Below, piece by piece: positions 40,741 through 48,929 of a DNA stretch of 64,000 nucleotides. The stretch covers positions 1-64,000 of the forward strand of contig CAYNGJ010000016.1 of NCBI GenBank assembly GCA_964396895.1, read 5' to 3'. Position 1 is the first letter of the stretch. The number at the start of each line of letters is the position of its first letter. Source of the stretch: UBA2334 sp964396895 (lineage in GTDB: Bacteria; Pseudomonadota; Gammaproteobacteria; Burkholderiales; Burkholderiaceae_C). The position numbers were made by a program, and so were the translations under genes. Below the pieces are notes generated by a model. That model did not search any database, was not told the origin of the DNA, and saw nothing but the letters and a program-made list of their open reading frames with translations.

Positions 40741-42182
40741 CACCAGGTGCCTGGCTGCGGTGGCGGCGGTCGCTGCAATGGCGGGTGCTGGCAGCCACCC
40801 TGGGCGGGCTGGCGCTGGCGCTGGCGCTGGCCTGGGTGCTGCTGAACGGCTTGTTCCGCGACCACGCGACCCGGGGTTTTCAGGCGGAGTTGCAAGCCCA
40901 CCTGGAGCAGTTGACCGCCCGCCTCGACTTCAACGAACAGGGGCAGCCGGTGATTGACGCCGCCTCGCTCAGCGATCCGCGTTGGCTCAAGCCGTATTCG
41001 GGTCGCTACTGGCAGGTGGATGTGCGCCGGGAAGGTCAGCACCAGACGGGGGTGTTGCGCTCGCGCTCGTTGTGGGACCAGGCGCTGGCCTTGCCGCCCG
41101 ATGTGGTGGCTGACGGTGCCATCCATGTCCATTGGCTCAACGGCCCGTCGGGCCAGCCTGTGCTGGCGCTGGAACGCTCGGTGCGCACAGCGCAGACCCA
41201 GGGCGATGTGTGGACGTTGGTGGTGGCCGCCGATACCCAGGACATGCAGCGCGCCATGGACCACTTTGCAGGCGTGCTGGCGGCATCCCTTTCGGTCTTG
41301 CTGGTGCTGCTGGGCCTGGCCGCTGTGGCCCAGGTGTGGTTTGGCTTGGCCCCGTTGCGCACCCTTCAAAAAGCCGTGACCGACCTGAGCCATGGCCACA
41401 GCACCCGGTTGCAGGGCCAGTTCCCGGCTGAAATTCAGCCGCTGGCAGATGACTTCAACCGCACCTTGCAGCGTCAGGAGGAGGGCGTGGCGCGTGCCCG
41501 AACCCAGGCCGGCAACCTGGCGCATGCCCTCAAGACGCCGCTGGCTGTCATGGCGCAGGCTGCCCACGTTGCCGCCACACCAAGGGGCCAAACTGACGCT
41601 GACCCATCGGATGCCCGTGTCGCTGCCGATCTGTCCGCGCTGGTGCTGGAGCAGGTGGCCAGGGCCCGCCAGCATGTCGATTGGCATTTGTCCCACGCGA
41701 GGGCGTCGGCATCGGCGCACACGCCGGGCATGCGTTGTGAGGTGGGCGCGGCGGTGGCTGGGCTGCAACGCGTGCTGGACCGGGTGCACGACCACCGTGG
41801 ACTGACCATCACCAGCCAATGTGAACCGCCCGAGCTGGCCTTTGCTGGCGAAGCACAAGACCTGCAGGAAATGCTGGGCAACCTGATGGACAACGCCTGC
41901 CAGTGGGCTGCCACCCAGGTGCGTGTGGGTGCCGCTGTGGTTGGCCACGGGTTGGTGGTGCAAGTCGAGGACGATGGGCCAGGCATACCCGAAGCCAGCC
42001 GCCAAGCCATGCTGGCGCGTGGTGCCAGGCTGGATGAAGCGACCCCTGGGTCGGGCCTGGGGCTGGCCATCGTCGCCGATCTGGCGGGTTTGTACGGTGG
42101 CGCCCTGGTGCTGATGGAGAGTCCAATGGGCGGGCTGAAGGCGGTGTTGACCTTGCCCGCAGTCCGCCCAAGCGTTGGGTAA
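40737..42182 (+). CDS. Sensor histidine kinase
   Basis: 481 residues, coupled to the regulator by a 4-nt overlap. Two membrane helices (about 17-38 and 177-202) flank a periplasmic sensor. H-box LAHALKTPLAVM, N-box LGNLMDNACQWA, G-boxes VEDDGPGIP and GSGLGLAIV are all intact. H-box of this HALKTPL kind is typical of PhoQ-like kinases. Together with the PepSY protein it forms an envelope-sensing system; the frameshifted partner may leave it orphaned. Confidence 0.93.
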   Translation: MTPGAWLRWRRSLQWRVLAATLGGLALALALAWVLLNGLFRDHATRGFQAELQAHLEQLTARLDFNEQGQPVIDAASLSDPRWLKPYSGRYWQVDVRREGQHQTGVLRSRSLWDQALALPPDVVADGAIHVHWLNGPSGQPVLALERSVRTAQTQGDVWTLVVAADTQDMQRAMDHFAGVLAASLSVLLVLLGLAAVAQVWFGLAPLRTLQKAVTDLSHGHSTRLQGQFPAEIQPLADDFNRTLQRQEEGVARARTQAGNLAHALKTPLAVMAQAAHVAATPRGQTDADPSDARVAADLSALVLEQVARARQHVDWHLSHARASASAHTPGMRCEVGAAVAGLQRVLDRVHDHRGLTITSQCEPPELAFAGEAQDLQEMLGNLMDNACQWAATQVRVGAAVVGHGLVVQVEDDGPGIPEASRQAMLARGARLDEATPGSGLGLAIVADLAGLYGGALVLMESPMGGLKAVLTLPAVRPSVG

Positions 42183-42238
42183 GTCCCGTTTTTGGTCATG
42201 GGCGCAGCGTGGGGTTGTTTCTGATTCAGTCTGACGGT

Positions 42239-43501
42239 ATGAGCAATTTCAAACGACAAGCTTTTTGGCGCATTGCGCTGGTCACTCTCTTGCTGGCGGT
42301 GGTCGCCGCGCCCGTGGCGTGGGTGGTGGCCCGCGAGAACGCCGAGGCCGAAATCGTGGCCTTTGCGCAGGAGGAGTCCCGGCGGGTGCTGGTGGCGGCA
42401 GACGCCATTGACCTGCAGGGCGACCAGGCCACGCAGCACGCGCAGCAGGCGGCCACCAGCCTGGTGGGTGGGCTGTTCGACATCGTCGAGATATACGACC
42501 GGCGCGGCCAGAAGCTGGCCGAAGCCACCACCCCTGCAGGGGGCGAGGCAGAGGCGACCTTGCCCAAGCACGGGCAGCCCAGTTACGCCAAGAGTTTTTA
42601 CGAGAACTTTGAGCTGCCCGACGGGCGTTGGGCGTTGCGGGTGTTTGTGCCGCTGGCGCCCAGCCCTGAGGCGGGCATCACCGGCTATTTCGAGGGGGTT
42701 CGCCTGGTGCCGACCTGGCAGCACGACCAGATCCGCTCGGACGCGTTTGTGGTGGCGGCCATGGTGTGCCTGGCTTCGCTGGTGTGCGGTACGGTGATTT
42801 ACCCCGTGGTCATTTTGCTGTCGGCCGAGAACGAGCGGCGTGCCCGCCAGGTGCTGGAGTCCCACATTGCCATGATGGAGGCACTGGGCCGGGCCATTGC
42901 CAAGCGGGACTCCGACACGGGCACCCACAACTACCGCGTGGCCTGGATCGCGGCCACCATGGGGGAGGCGCTGGGCTTGGCGGGGGCGGCCATGCAGTCG
43001 CTGATCGCGGGCAGTTTCCTGCACGACGTGGGCAAGATCGGCATACCCGACGCCATCTTGCTCAAACCCGGTCGCCTCGATGCCCAGGAGATGACCACCA
43101 TGCGCACCCATGTGGTTCAGGGGCAAGAGATTGTGAGCGGTGCGGGTTGGTTGCAAGGGGCGGCCGAGGTGGTGTCCTGCCACCACGAAAAGTGGGATGG
43201 CACGGGCTACCCGCTGGGGCTGAGTGGCGCGGCCATTCCGCTGTCCGCGCGCATATTTGCGGTGGCCGATGTGTATGACGCGCTCAGCTCCCGCCGCCCC
43301 TACAAGGCGCCTTTGCCGTTTGACGTGGTCATGGCGCAACTGGCCGATGGGGCGGGCCAGCACTTTGACCCGCAGGTGTTGGCCGTGTTCCAGCGCCTGG
43401 CACCGGGCATTCAGCAGCGGCTGCAGGGGCTGGAAGAGGCGGCCATCCAAAGCCTGATGGCCGACATGATCACCCGCCATTTCGACGCGTTGAGCGTGTG
43501 A
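42239..43501 (+). CDS. Membrane HD-GYP protein, putative cyclic-di-GMP phosphodiesterase
   Basis: 420 residues from MSNFKRQAFWRIAL. An N-terminal helix and a second one near residue 170 enclose a periplasmic sensor. The HD-GYP domain is complete: SFLHDVGKIGIPD (HD), HHEKWDGTGYPLGL (GYP) and FAVADVYDALSSRRPYK. It likely degrades c-di-GMP and so links an outside signal to motility or biofilm. An upstream GTG start (42209) would add 10 residues. It begins 56 nt after the sensor kinase. Confidence 0.93.
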   Translation: MSNFKRQAFWRIALVTLLLAVVAAPVAWVVARENAEAEIVAFAQEESRRVLVAADAIDLQGDQATQHAQQAATSLVGGLFDIVEIYDRRGQKLAEATTPAGGEAEATLPKHGQPSYAKSFYENFELPDGRWALRVFVPLAPSPEAGITGYFEGVRLVPTWQHDQIRSDAFVVAAMVCLASLVCGTVIYPVVILLSAENERRARQVLESHIAMMEALGRAIAKRDSDTGTHNYRVAWIAATMGEALGLAGAAMQSLIAGSFLHDVGKIGIPDAILLKPGRLDAQEMTTMRTHVVQGQEIVSGAGWLQGAAEVVSCHHEKWDGTGYPLGLSGAAIPLSARIFAVADVYDALSSRRPYKAPLPFDVVMAQLADGAGQHFDPQVLAVFQRLAPGIQQRLQGLEEAAIQSLMADMITRHFDALSV

Positions 43502-43513
43502 GCGCTTCCCCGG

Positions 43514-43530
43514 GTTAAGCCACCCTTCAG
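43514..43530 (+). promoter_or_regulatory. PmrA-box-like direct repeat upstream of the second PepSY gene
   Basis: GTTAAG (43514-43519), 5 nt, CTTCAG (43525-43530): 11-bp period. It is 64 nt before the PepSY start. Confidence 0.45.
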
Positions 43531-43594
43531 GTCCAGCCGTTGAAATGGCCGTTGACCTGCCAACGGGTGGCGGGTTCAACCACGGGGCCTGTTC

Positions 43595-43927
43595 ATGGGA
43601 AAAGTCGCTCGCCACACCGGTCTGAACGGTCTGGTCTTGGTCATGCTGAGCCTGCTGCCATGGGGCGTGTTGGCCAGCCCGCAGGCGGAGAAGGTGGTGT
43701 GCACCCAGCCTGACCAGGCCACCTGGTTGGGGGAGTCACGGGCGCGGGCCTTGTTCAGGGCCGCCGACTATTTGCTGGTCCGCTTCAAGGTGTCGGGTGG
43801 GCGGTGTTATGAGTTTTACGCCATTGACCACCAGAACAACGTGGTGGAGGCCTACATGGACCCCCGCACTGGCGAGGTGCTGCGCCAGACGGTGATTCCT
43901 GCGCCTGAGCCCACTGCCACCCGGTGA
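43595..43927 (+). CDS. Small secreted PepSY-domain protein
   Basis: 110 residues. Signal peptide (GLVLVMLSLLPWGVLASPQA), two cysteines, and the PepSY end YAIDHQNNVVEAYMDPRTGEVL. Such proteins often lie next to PmrAB/QseBC-type systems. It faces the PmrB-like kinase gene across a dispersed repeat. Confidence 0.85.
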   Translation: MGKVARHTGLNGLVLVMLSLLPWGVLASPQAEKVVCTQPDQATWLGESRARALFRAADYLLVRFKVSGGRCYEFYAIDHQNNVVEAYMDPRTGEVLRQTVIPAPEPTATR

Positions 43928-43939
43928 CGCTGGATACAT

Positions 43940-44003
43940 CAATTTAAAGCTTTTCAGCCTTCCAGCGCTTTACTGTATTGAATTGTTTGCTTCTGTATTG
44001 ATG
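43940..44003 (+). repeat. Dispersed ~60-bp repeat, copy 7 (supplies the C-terminal tail of the PmrB-like kinase)
   Basis: CCTTCCAGCGCTTTACTG with a TTTGCTTCTGTATTGATG end. The kinase stop codon lies inside it, so the last 11 or so residues (INTEANNSIQ) are encoded by the repeat. Confidence 0.75.
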
Positions 44004-45361
44004 TGATGATCGGTCCAGGACAAGGTGACTTGCAGGCCACCTAAGTCCTGGCTGCGCTGCACGGCCACCTGCACGCCGTGCAGGCGGGTGATGCGCCGCA
44101 CAATGGACCAGCCCAGGCCGCTGCCCGTCTGGCCGGTGCCCAGCACCCGGAAAAATCGGTCGCCCAGGCGTGCCATGTCTTCGGTCGATACGCCGGGCCC
44201 GCTGTCTGCTATGCACAGCTGTGCTCCACCTCCCGGCGTGGTGTGGCCCGAGATGCGCAGGGTGGCCCCCTCGGGGCTGTAGCGCAGTGCGTTGTCCAGC
44301 AGGTTGCGCAGCAGCACATGGGCCAGGGCCAGCGGCAGGGGGACACACAGCCCGGGCGCATTGACCATGTCCCATTGCAGCCGGGGGCGGCGCAGGGCCA
44401 CGGTGGGGGCCAGATCGGCCAGCACCGCATCCAGGCAGGGTTGCACGGGGGTGTGGGCCCGCTCGACCGATGCCAGGGCCTCCAACCGAGCGAGCTGCAG
44501 CAGTTGCTCCATAAGGTGGGTGGCGCGGTCACAGCCCGTGACGGTGGCGGCCAAGGCCTCGGCCCGCTCTGCGTCGTCGGTGGCGCCCTGGGCCACCTGG
44601 GCTTGCATGCGGATGGCGGCCATGGGGGTGCGCAGCTCGTGTGCGGCATCGGCGGTGAAGCGGCGCTCAATCTCGATCCGCTCGGCGGTGCGGGCAAACA
44701 GGCGGTTGAGTTCCTGGACCAGGGGCACGGCCTCCCGGGGGACGCGGGCCAGGGGCAAAGCCTCCGCCTGCTCAGGGGTGCGCCTGGCCACCAGGTTGCC
44801 CAGCTCCCGCAGTGGCCGCACGGCTTGGCGCACGCCCCACCAGATGCCCAGCACCAGCAGGGGAAAGGCGATGGCCATGGGCCACAGCACGCTGCGCATG
44901 CTGGCCTTGGCCACGTCGGTGCGCGATTCTTCCTGCTCGGCCACGTGAATCACCAAGTCGCCGTGCAGGCCCTGGGCGGTGAACACCCGCCAGCGTTCGC
45001 CGCGGAGGTGGGTGTTGGAAAACCCCCGGGCGCCCGGCTCGGCCAGGGCGTCCTCCGGCGCACCGGCCGAGCGCAGCACCAGGCGTTGCTGCTGCCACAC
45101 CTGCAGCACCACGCGGTGTTGTTGGTCGGGCAAGGGGGGGCGGGCGTTCTCAGTGGGGTGGCGGAGTTCACCCTGTGGCTGCGCCGCCACCAGGGCCGCG
45201 GCCTCGGAGAGGTGGGCGTCCAGCAGCTCGCCCACCTCGTGGTCGGTGTCCACCCACGTGGCGGCCAGCACCAGCAGCCACACCAGTCCCACCACCGACA
45301 GCACCGTCCACAGCAGCCGCGATTGAAGGGATTGCGCGTGGGCGGCGGACACCGGGCTCAT
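43970..45361 (-). CDS. PmrB/QseC-like sensor histidine kinase
   Basis: 463 residues. Helices at about 15-37 and 165-187 surround a periplasmic loop; HAMP follows. H-box FTADAAHELRTPMAAIRMQA, N-box LLRNLLDNALRYSPEG, G-boxes IADSGPGVS and GSGLGWSIV. The G2 box has Trp-Ser rather than Leu-Ala but is otherwise normal. It overlaps the response regulator by 4 nt. With eptA upstream, a PmrB-like role sensing polymyxin, metals or low pH is likely by inference. Confidence 0.9.
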   Translation of the reverse strand: MSPVSAAHAQSLQSRLLWTVLSVVGLVWLLVLAATWVDTDHEVGELLDAHLSEAAALVAAQPQGELRHPTENARPPLPDQQHRVVLQVWQQQRLVLRSAGAPEDALAEPGARGFSNTHLRGERWRVFTAQGLHGDLVIHVAEQEESRTDVAKASMRSVLWPMAIAFPLLVLGIWWGVRQAVRPLRELGNLVARRTPEQAEALPLARVPREAVPLVQELNRLFARTAERIEIERRFTADAAHELRTPMAAIRMQAQVAQGATDDAERAEALAATVTGCDRATHLMEQLLQLARLEALASVERAHTPVQPCLDAVLADLAPTVALRRPRLQWDMVNAPGLCVPLPLALAHVLLRNLLDNALRYSPEGATLRISGHTTPGGGAQLCIADSGPGVSTEDMARLGDRFFRVLGTGQTGSGLGWSIVRRITRLHGVQVAVQRSQDLGGLQVTLSWTDHHINTEANNSIQ

Positions 45362-46026
45362 GGTGTGGGCGCCCGGTGGACGATGTAGCCCACGCCGCGC
45401 ACCGTTTCAATGGTGCCGGCGGGGAGTTTGCGCCGCAGGTGGTGGATGTGGACTTCAATGGCGTTGCTGCTGACCTCGTGCCCCCACTGGTACACCTGCT
45501 GCTCCAGCTGCGCCCGGCTGAGCACGCGCCCGGCGTTGAGCAGCAGGGCGTGCAGCAGGTCATACTCGCGCCCCCCCACATCGACCACTTGCCCGTCCAC
45601 CGTCACCAGGTGGCTGGCGGGGTCCAGTACCAGGCTGCCGGTGCGCAGGCAGCGCCCGGGTTGGTCGTGGGCGCGGCGGATCAGGGCGCGCAGACGGGCG
45701 GCCAGCTCGTGCAGGTCCACGGGTTTGATGAGGTAGTCGTCCGCCCCCGCGTCCAGACCCGCGATGCGTGCGGGCACGGCGTCGCGGGCCGTCAGTACCA
45801 GGATGGGGGTGGGCACGCCTCGGGCGCGGGTTTGGGCGATCACGTCCAGGCCGTCCAGCCGGGGCAGGCCCAGGTCCAGCACGGCCACCAAGTAATTGCC
45901 CGTGTTCAGCTCGCAGGCGGCGGCGTGGCCATCGCGCACCCAATCCACCTGAAAGCCCTGTTGGCGCAGCCCGGCACGCAGGCCAGAGCCCAGCAGCTCA
46001 TCGTCTTCGGCCAGCAGCACACGCAT
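45358..46026 (-). CDS. PmrA/QseB-like response regulator
   Basis: 222 residues from MRVLLAEDDELLGSGL. Receiver domain with phosphoacceptor D51 in VAVLDLGLPRLDG and DDYLIKP lysine. Winged-helix output domain ending SNAIEVHIHHLRRKL and ETVRGVGYIVHR. 4 nt after the eptA stop. Expected to activate eptA and the other genes with 11-bp-period boxes, including itself. Confidence 0.92.
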   Translation of the reverse strand: MRVLLAEDDELLGSGLRAGLRQQGFQVDWVRDGHAAACELNTGNYLVAVLDLGLPRLDGLDVIAQTRARGVPTPILVLTARDAVPARIAGLDAGADDYLIKPVDLHELAARLRALIRRAHDQPGRCLRTGSLVLDPASHLVTVDGQVVDVGGREYDLLHALLLNAGRVLSRAQLEQQVYQWGHEVSSNAIEVHIHHLRRKLPAGTIETVRGVGYIVHRAPTP

Positions 46027-46030
46027 GGGG

Positions 46031-47695
46031 TCAGCCTTTGCAGGAGGCAAACACGTCCAGTGCGGGTTGGTGCACTTGGGTGTTCAGGTCCATCAGCCCC
46101 AGCACGCTGTGAAACAGGTTGTCGTGCGACAGCGGTTGAGCGGCGCGCTGGCTCAGGCAGGTGGGCGACAGTTTCAGGCGTTGCTGCATGGCCGGTGACA
46201 GCCAAGTGACCATGGGCACCTGTTTTTGCGTGTCGGGTGCGATGGCATAGGGCAGGCCGTGCAGGTAGAGGTTGTTTTCACCCAGGGACTCGCCGTGGTC
46301 CGAGACGTACAGCAAGGCCGTGCTCTGGCGCTGGCGGCCCAGCCAGGCAATGGTCTGGTCCAGGAATTGGTCGGTGTAGCGGATGGAGTTGTCGTAGGCG
46401 TTGACCACCTGCTCGCGGCTGCAGTCTTGCAGGGCGGTGCTGGTGCACTCGGGCAGAAACACTTTTTGGTTGGCGGGCGCGCGCTTGAAGTAGGCGGGCC
46501 CGTGGCTGCCCATTTGGTGCATCACCACCACCACGCCTTTGGCCTTTCGCTCGGCGGGCAGTGCCTGCAGCGCCTGCTCCATGGCGGGGATCATGACCTC
46601 GTCCAGGCAATCGCCCTGGTCGCACACGCCGGGCAATTTCAGGTCGCGGGTTTCGGTGTTGGGAATGCGCTCGCACAGGCCTTTGCAGCCCGACTGGTTG
46701 TCGATCCAGACCACGGCCAGGCCGGCGCGCTGCAACACGTCCAGCAGGTTTTCGAAATGCTGCTGGCTGTCCTCGAAGTCGGTTTTGCCCAGGTGGGAGA
46801 ACATGCACGGCACAGAGGCCTGGGTGTTGGTGCCACAGGAGCGCACGTTGGGGTAGTGGGTGAGCAGGCCAGGGCCCTGGGTCATGAGGGCTTTGAGCGC
46901 TGGGGTGGTGTCGCGCGCGTACCCGCCCAGGCCAAAGTTGGCGGCCCGCGCCGTTTCACCCACCACCAGCACCAGCAGGGGTGGCTGCGGCTGCTGCGCG
47001 TAGCTGCTGCCCAATTGCACGTCCTGCGCAATGGGTTGCAGGGTTTGCTGGGCGCGGGGCACGGTGTCGGCGGCGGCTTTGCCCAGGCCGTACACGGTGT
47101 TGAGCGGGTTGATGAGGTAGCGCACCTGTTTGTGGTTGCGCATGACGGAGGCAAAGTCCTGAAACACCCAGACCAGGGCCAGCCCGGCCAGCAGCAGACC
47201 CGCCACCAGCAGCCCCAGGTTGGCCCACACCCGCTGGCCCCAGCGCAGCGGGGGCATGGGGTGACGCCACAGCCAGACGGCGGGCAGCACGCCCAGCAGC
47301 AGCAGGGTGAGGGCAAAGCGCAGGGACATGAGGTCGCCCGCCTCTTTGGCGTCGGTGTGCAAGACGTTGAGCAGCATGGTCGAGTCGATCACGGCCGAGT
47401 ACGTCAGCATGAAGTGGGTGGCCGCCGCCGAGGCCAGGAGCAAAAGCACCCCCAGGGGCTTGAACACCCGGGGCCAGGCGACCAGGCTGAACGCGGCCAC
47501 CAGCGCGCCCAGCACAAACAGGCCCATGCCCAGCACAAACCGGGCGCCACGCAGGCCCCCCACTTCGGGCAGTGCCCACAGCTGTTGCCACAGGGCCGGA
47601 TTGCCCAGGGTGGTCAGCCACGCGGCGATGGCCAGCACACTGGCCATGTGGTGCCAGTGGGGGCGGTGGCGAAGGGAAAGCAACATGCGAGACAT
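46031..47695 (-). CDS. eptA: Phosphoethanolamine-lipid A transferase
   Basis: 554 residues from MSRMLLSLRHRPHW. Five N-terminal membrane helices, then a periplasmic sulfatase-fold domain. Nucleophile T248 in VVGETARAANFGLGGY; metal ligands in SDHGESLGENNLYLHG. It has paired cysteines (SCGTNTQASVPC, SGCKGLC) as in EptA/MCR enzymes. It adds phosphoethanolamine to lipid A and lowers polymyxin binding. First gene of eptA-pmrA-pmrB, with a PmrA-like box upstream. Confidence 0.95.
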   Translation of the reverse strand: MSRMLLSLRHRPHWHHMASVLAIAAWLTTLGNPALWQQLWALPEVGGLRGARFVLGMGLFVLGALVAAFSLVAWPRVFKPLGVLLLLASAAATHFMLTYSAVIDSTMLLNVLHTDAKEAGDLMSLRFALTLLLLGVLPAVWLWRHPMPPLRWGQRVWANLGLLVAGLLLAGLALVWVFQDFASVMRNHKQVRYLINPLNTVYGLGKAAADTVPRAQQTLQPIAQDVQLGSSYAQQPQPPLLVLVVGETARAANFGLGGYARDTTPALKALMTQGPGLLTHYPNVRSCGTNTQASVPCMFSHLGKTDFEDSQQHFENLLDVLQRAGLAVVWIDNQSGCKGLCERIPNTETRDLKLPGVCDQGDCLDEVMIPAMEQALQALPAERKAKGVVVVMHQMGSHGPAYFKRAPANQKVFLPECTSTALQDCSREQVVNAYDNSIRYTDQFLDQTIAWLGRQRQSTALLYVSDHGESLGENNLYLHGLPYAIAPDTQKQVPMVTWLSPAMQQRLKLSPTCLSQRAAQPLSHDNLFHSVLGLMDLNTQVHQPALDVFASCKG

Positions 47696-47778
47696 CAATG
47701 GGCAAAAAAAGGCGAAGCGGCCTGGCAACGGGTGAGCAGGGTTGCCCCACCAGGGGCCTGAGAGGCTAACGGCGCGAC

Positions 47779-47795
47779 ATTAACCGCGCCTTAAC
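47779..47795 (-). promoter_or_regulatory. PmrA-box-like direct repeat upstream of eptA
   Basis: On the minus strand GTTAAG, 5 nt, GTTAAT: 11-bp period, 84 nt before the eptA start. A third degenerate GTTAG follows 13 nt later. Confidence 0.55.
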
Positions 47796-47833
47796 CGCCG
47801 GGCTCAGGTGCACCCGAGCGGTGGGCGCAAGGG

Positions 47834-48169
47834 TCACCAACCCAGACCCAGGCGCAGCGGCAAATACACCAGCATGCCGGTCACGATGGTGCCCAGCACG
47901 CCGCGCCGGTAAAAAAACCAGGCGCTGCCCACGGCCACGGCAAACAGGCGCGCGTCCTGCCAGGTGTGGATGAACTCGCCCTGGCTCATCACCACCTCGG
48001 GAAACACCACGGCGCCCAGCGCCGCGATGGGGGCGTACTGCAGGCCGCGCTGGGCCCAGTGCGGCAACGTCCAGGGCTTGTCCGACAGGAAAAACAGGCA
48101 ACGGGTGAGCACAGTGATGCCGGCCAGACACACGATGGTCAGGAGGGTGAAGGCGTCGGTCTCACCCAT
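47834..48169 (-). CDS. azlD: Branched-chain amino acid export protein AzlD-type
   Basis: 111 residues with four hydrophobic segments. LTIVCLAGITVLTRCLFFL and APIAALGAVVFPEVV are typical of AzlD. Small partner subunit of the AzlC permease; it overlaps azlC by 8 nt. Confidence 0.92.
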   Translation of the reverse strand: MGETDAFTLLTIVCLAGITVLTRCLFFLSDKPWTLPHWAQRGLQYAPIAALGAVVFPEVVMSQGEFIHTWQDARLFAVAVGSAWFFYRRGVLGTIVTGMLVYLPLRLGLGW

Positions 48170-48896
48170 GGGACACCTCGCGCCGTGCGTCCATCACCAG
48201 CGAAAACGCCACGGCCGCCGCGATGGCCACCACGATGTTGAGCTTCAACGGCAGCGCCCATGCGGCCACCGCCGCTGCCCCCGACACCCCCATGGCCACC
48301 ACCCGCAGCGGTGAGGTGGCGAGCGACAGCATCACCCCCAGCAGGGCCAGGATGCCGGCAAACCCCAGGCCCCAGTCGGTGGGTATGGCATTGGCCAATG
48401 CAATGCCCAGCAGGCTGGCCACCATCCAGGCCACCCAGTTGATGCCGCTGTTGCCCGCCAGGTAGGCCTGCTGGGCCAGCCGCTCGGCGGGCGTGGTGGT
48501 GGCGTCGGGTGCGTGGGGATAGCGTTTGGCAAAAAACACGTAGCTCAAATCGGCCGTGAGGTAGCCGGTGGCCAGCCGCTCGCGCAGCGGCAGGTGCATG
48601 ACGTAGGGTCGCAGGTGCGCCGAAAACACCACAAACCGCAGGTTCACACAGAACGCCGTGGTCAGGATCACCCACAGCGGCGCACCCGACGCGATCAGCG
48701 GAATGGCCGCCAGCTGGGCGCTGCCCGCGAACACCAGCAGCGTCATGGCCACCGCCTCGACCACACTCATGCCGGACTTGACCATGGCCACGCCGGTCAT
48801 CAGCCCCCAGGCCGCGATGCCGGTGGCCACGCTGGCCAGGTCGCGCACGCCCACCCAATAGTCGGGGTGGCGGTACAGGCTGGGTTTAAAAAACAT
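48162..48896 (-). CDS. azlC: Branched-chain amino acid exporter AzlC-type
   Basis: 244 residues, about seven membrane helices. Family signature AMTLLVFAGSAQLAAIPLI and NLRFVVFSAHLRPY. AzlCD exports branched-chain amino acids or their analogues. It starts 34 nt after the fmt stop on the same strand. Confidence 0.93.
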   Translation of the reverse strand: MFFKPSLYRHPDYWVGVRDLASVATGIAAWGLMTGVAMVKSGMSVVEAVAMTLLVFAGSAQLAAIPLIASGAPLWVILTTAFCVNLRFVVFSAHLRPYVMHLPLRERLATGYLTADLSYVFFAKRYPHAPDATTTPAERLAQQAYLAGNSGINWVAWMVASLLGIALANAIPTDWGLGFAGILALLGVMLSLATSPLRVVAMGVSGAAAVAAWALPLKLNIVVAIAAAVAFSLVMDARREVSHG

Positions 48897-48929
48897 GGAG
48901 GTGGATCAGAGGGTTGCGCTGGACGCGGC

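Noticed and set aside
41474..43615. 713-codon minus-strand frame across the kinase and HD-GYP genes
   Set aside because: Product of high GC content; the opposite strand encodes intact kinase and HD-GYP motifs.
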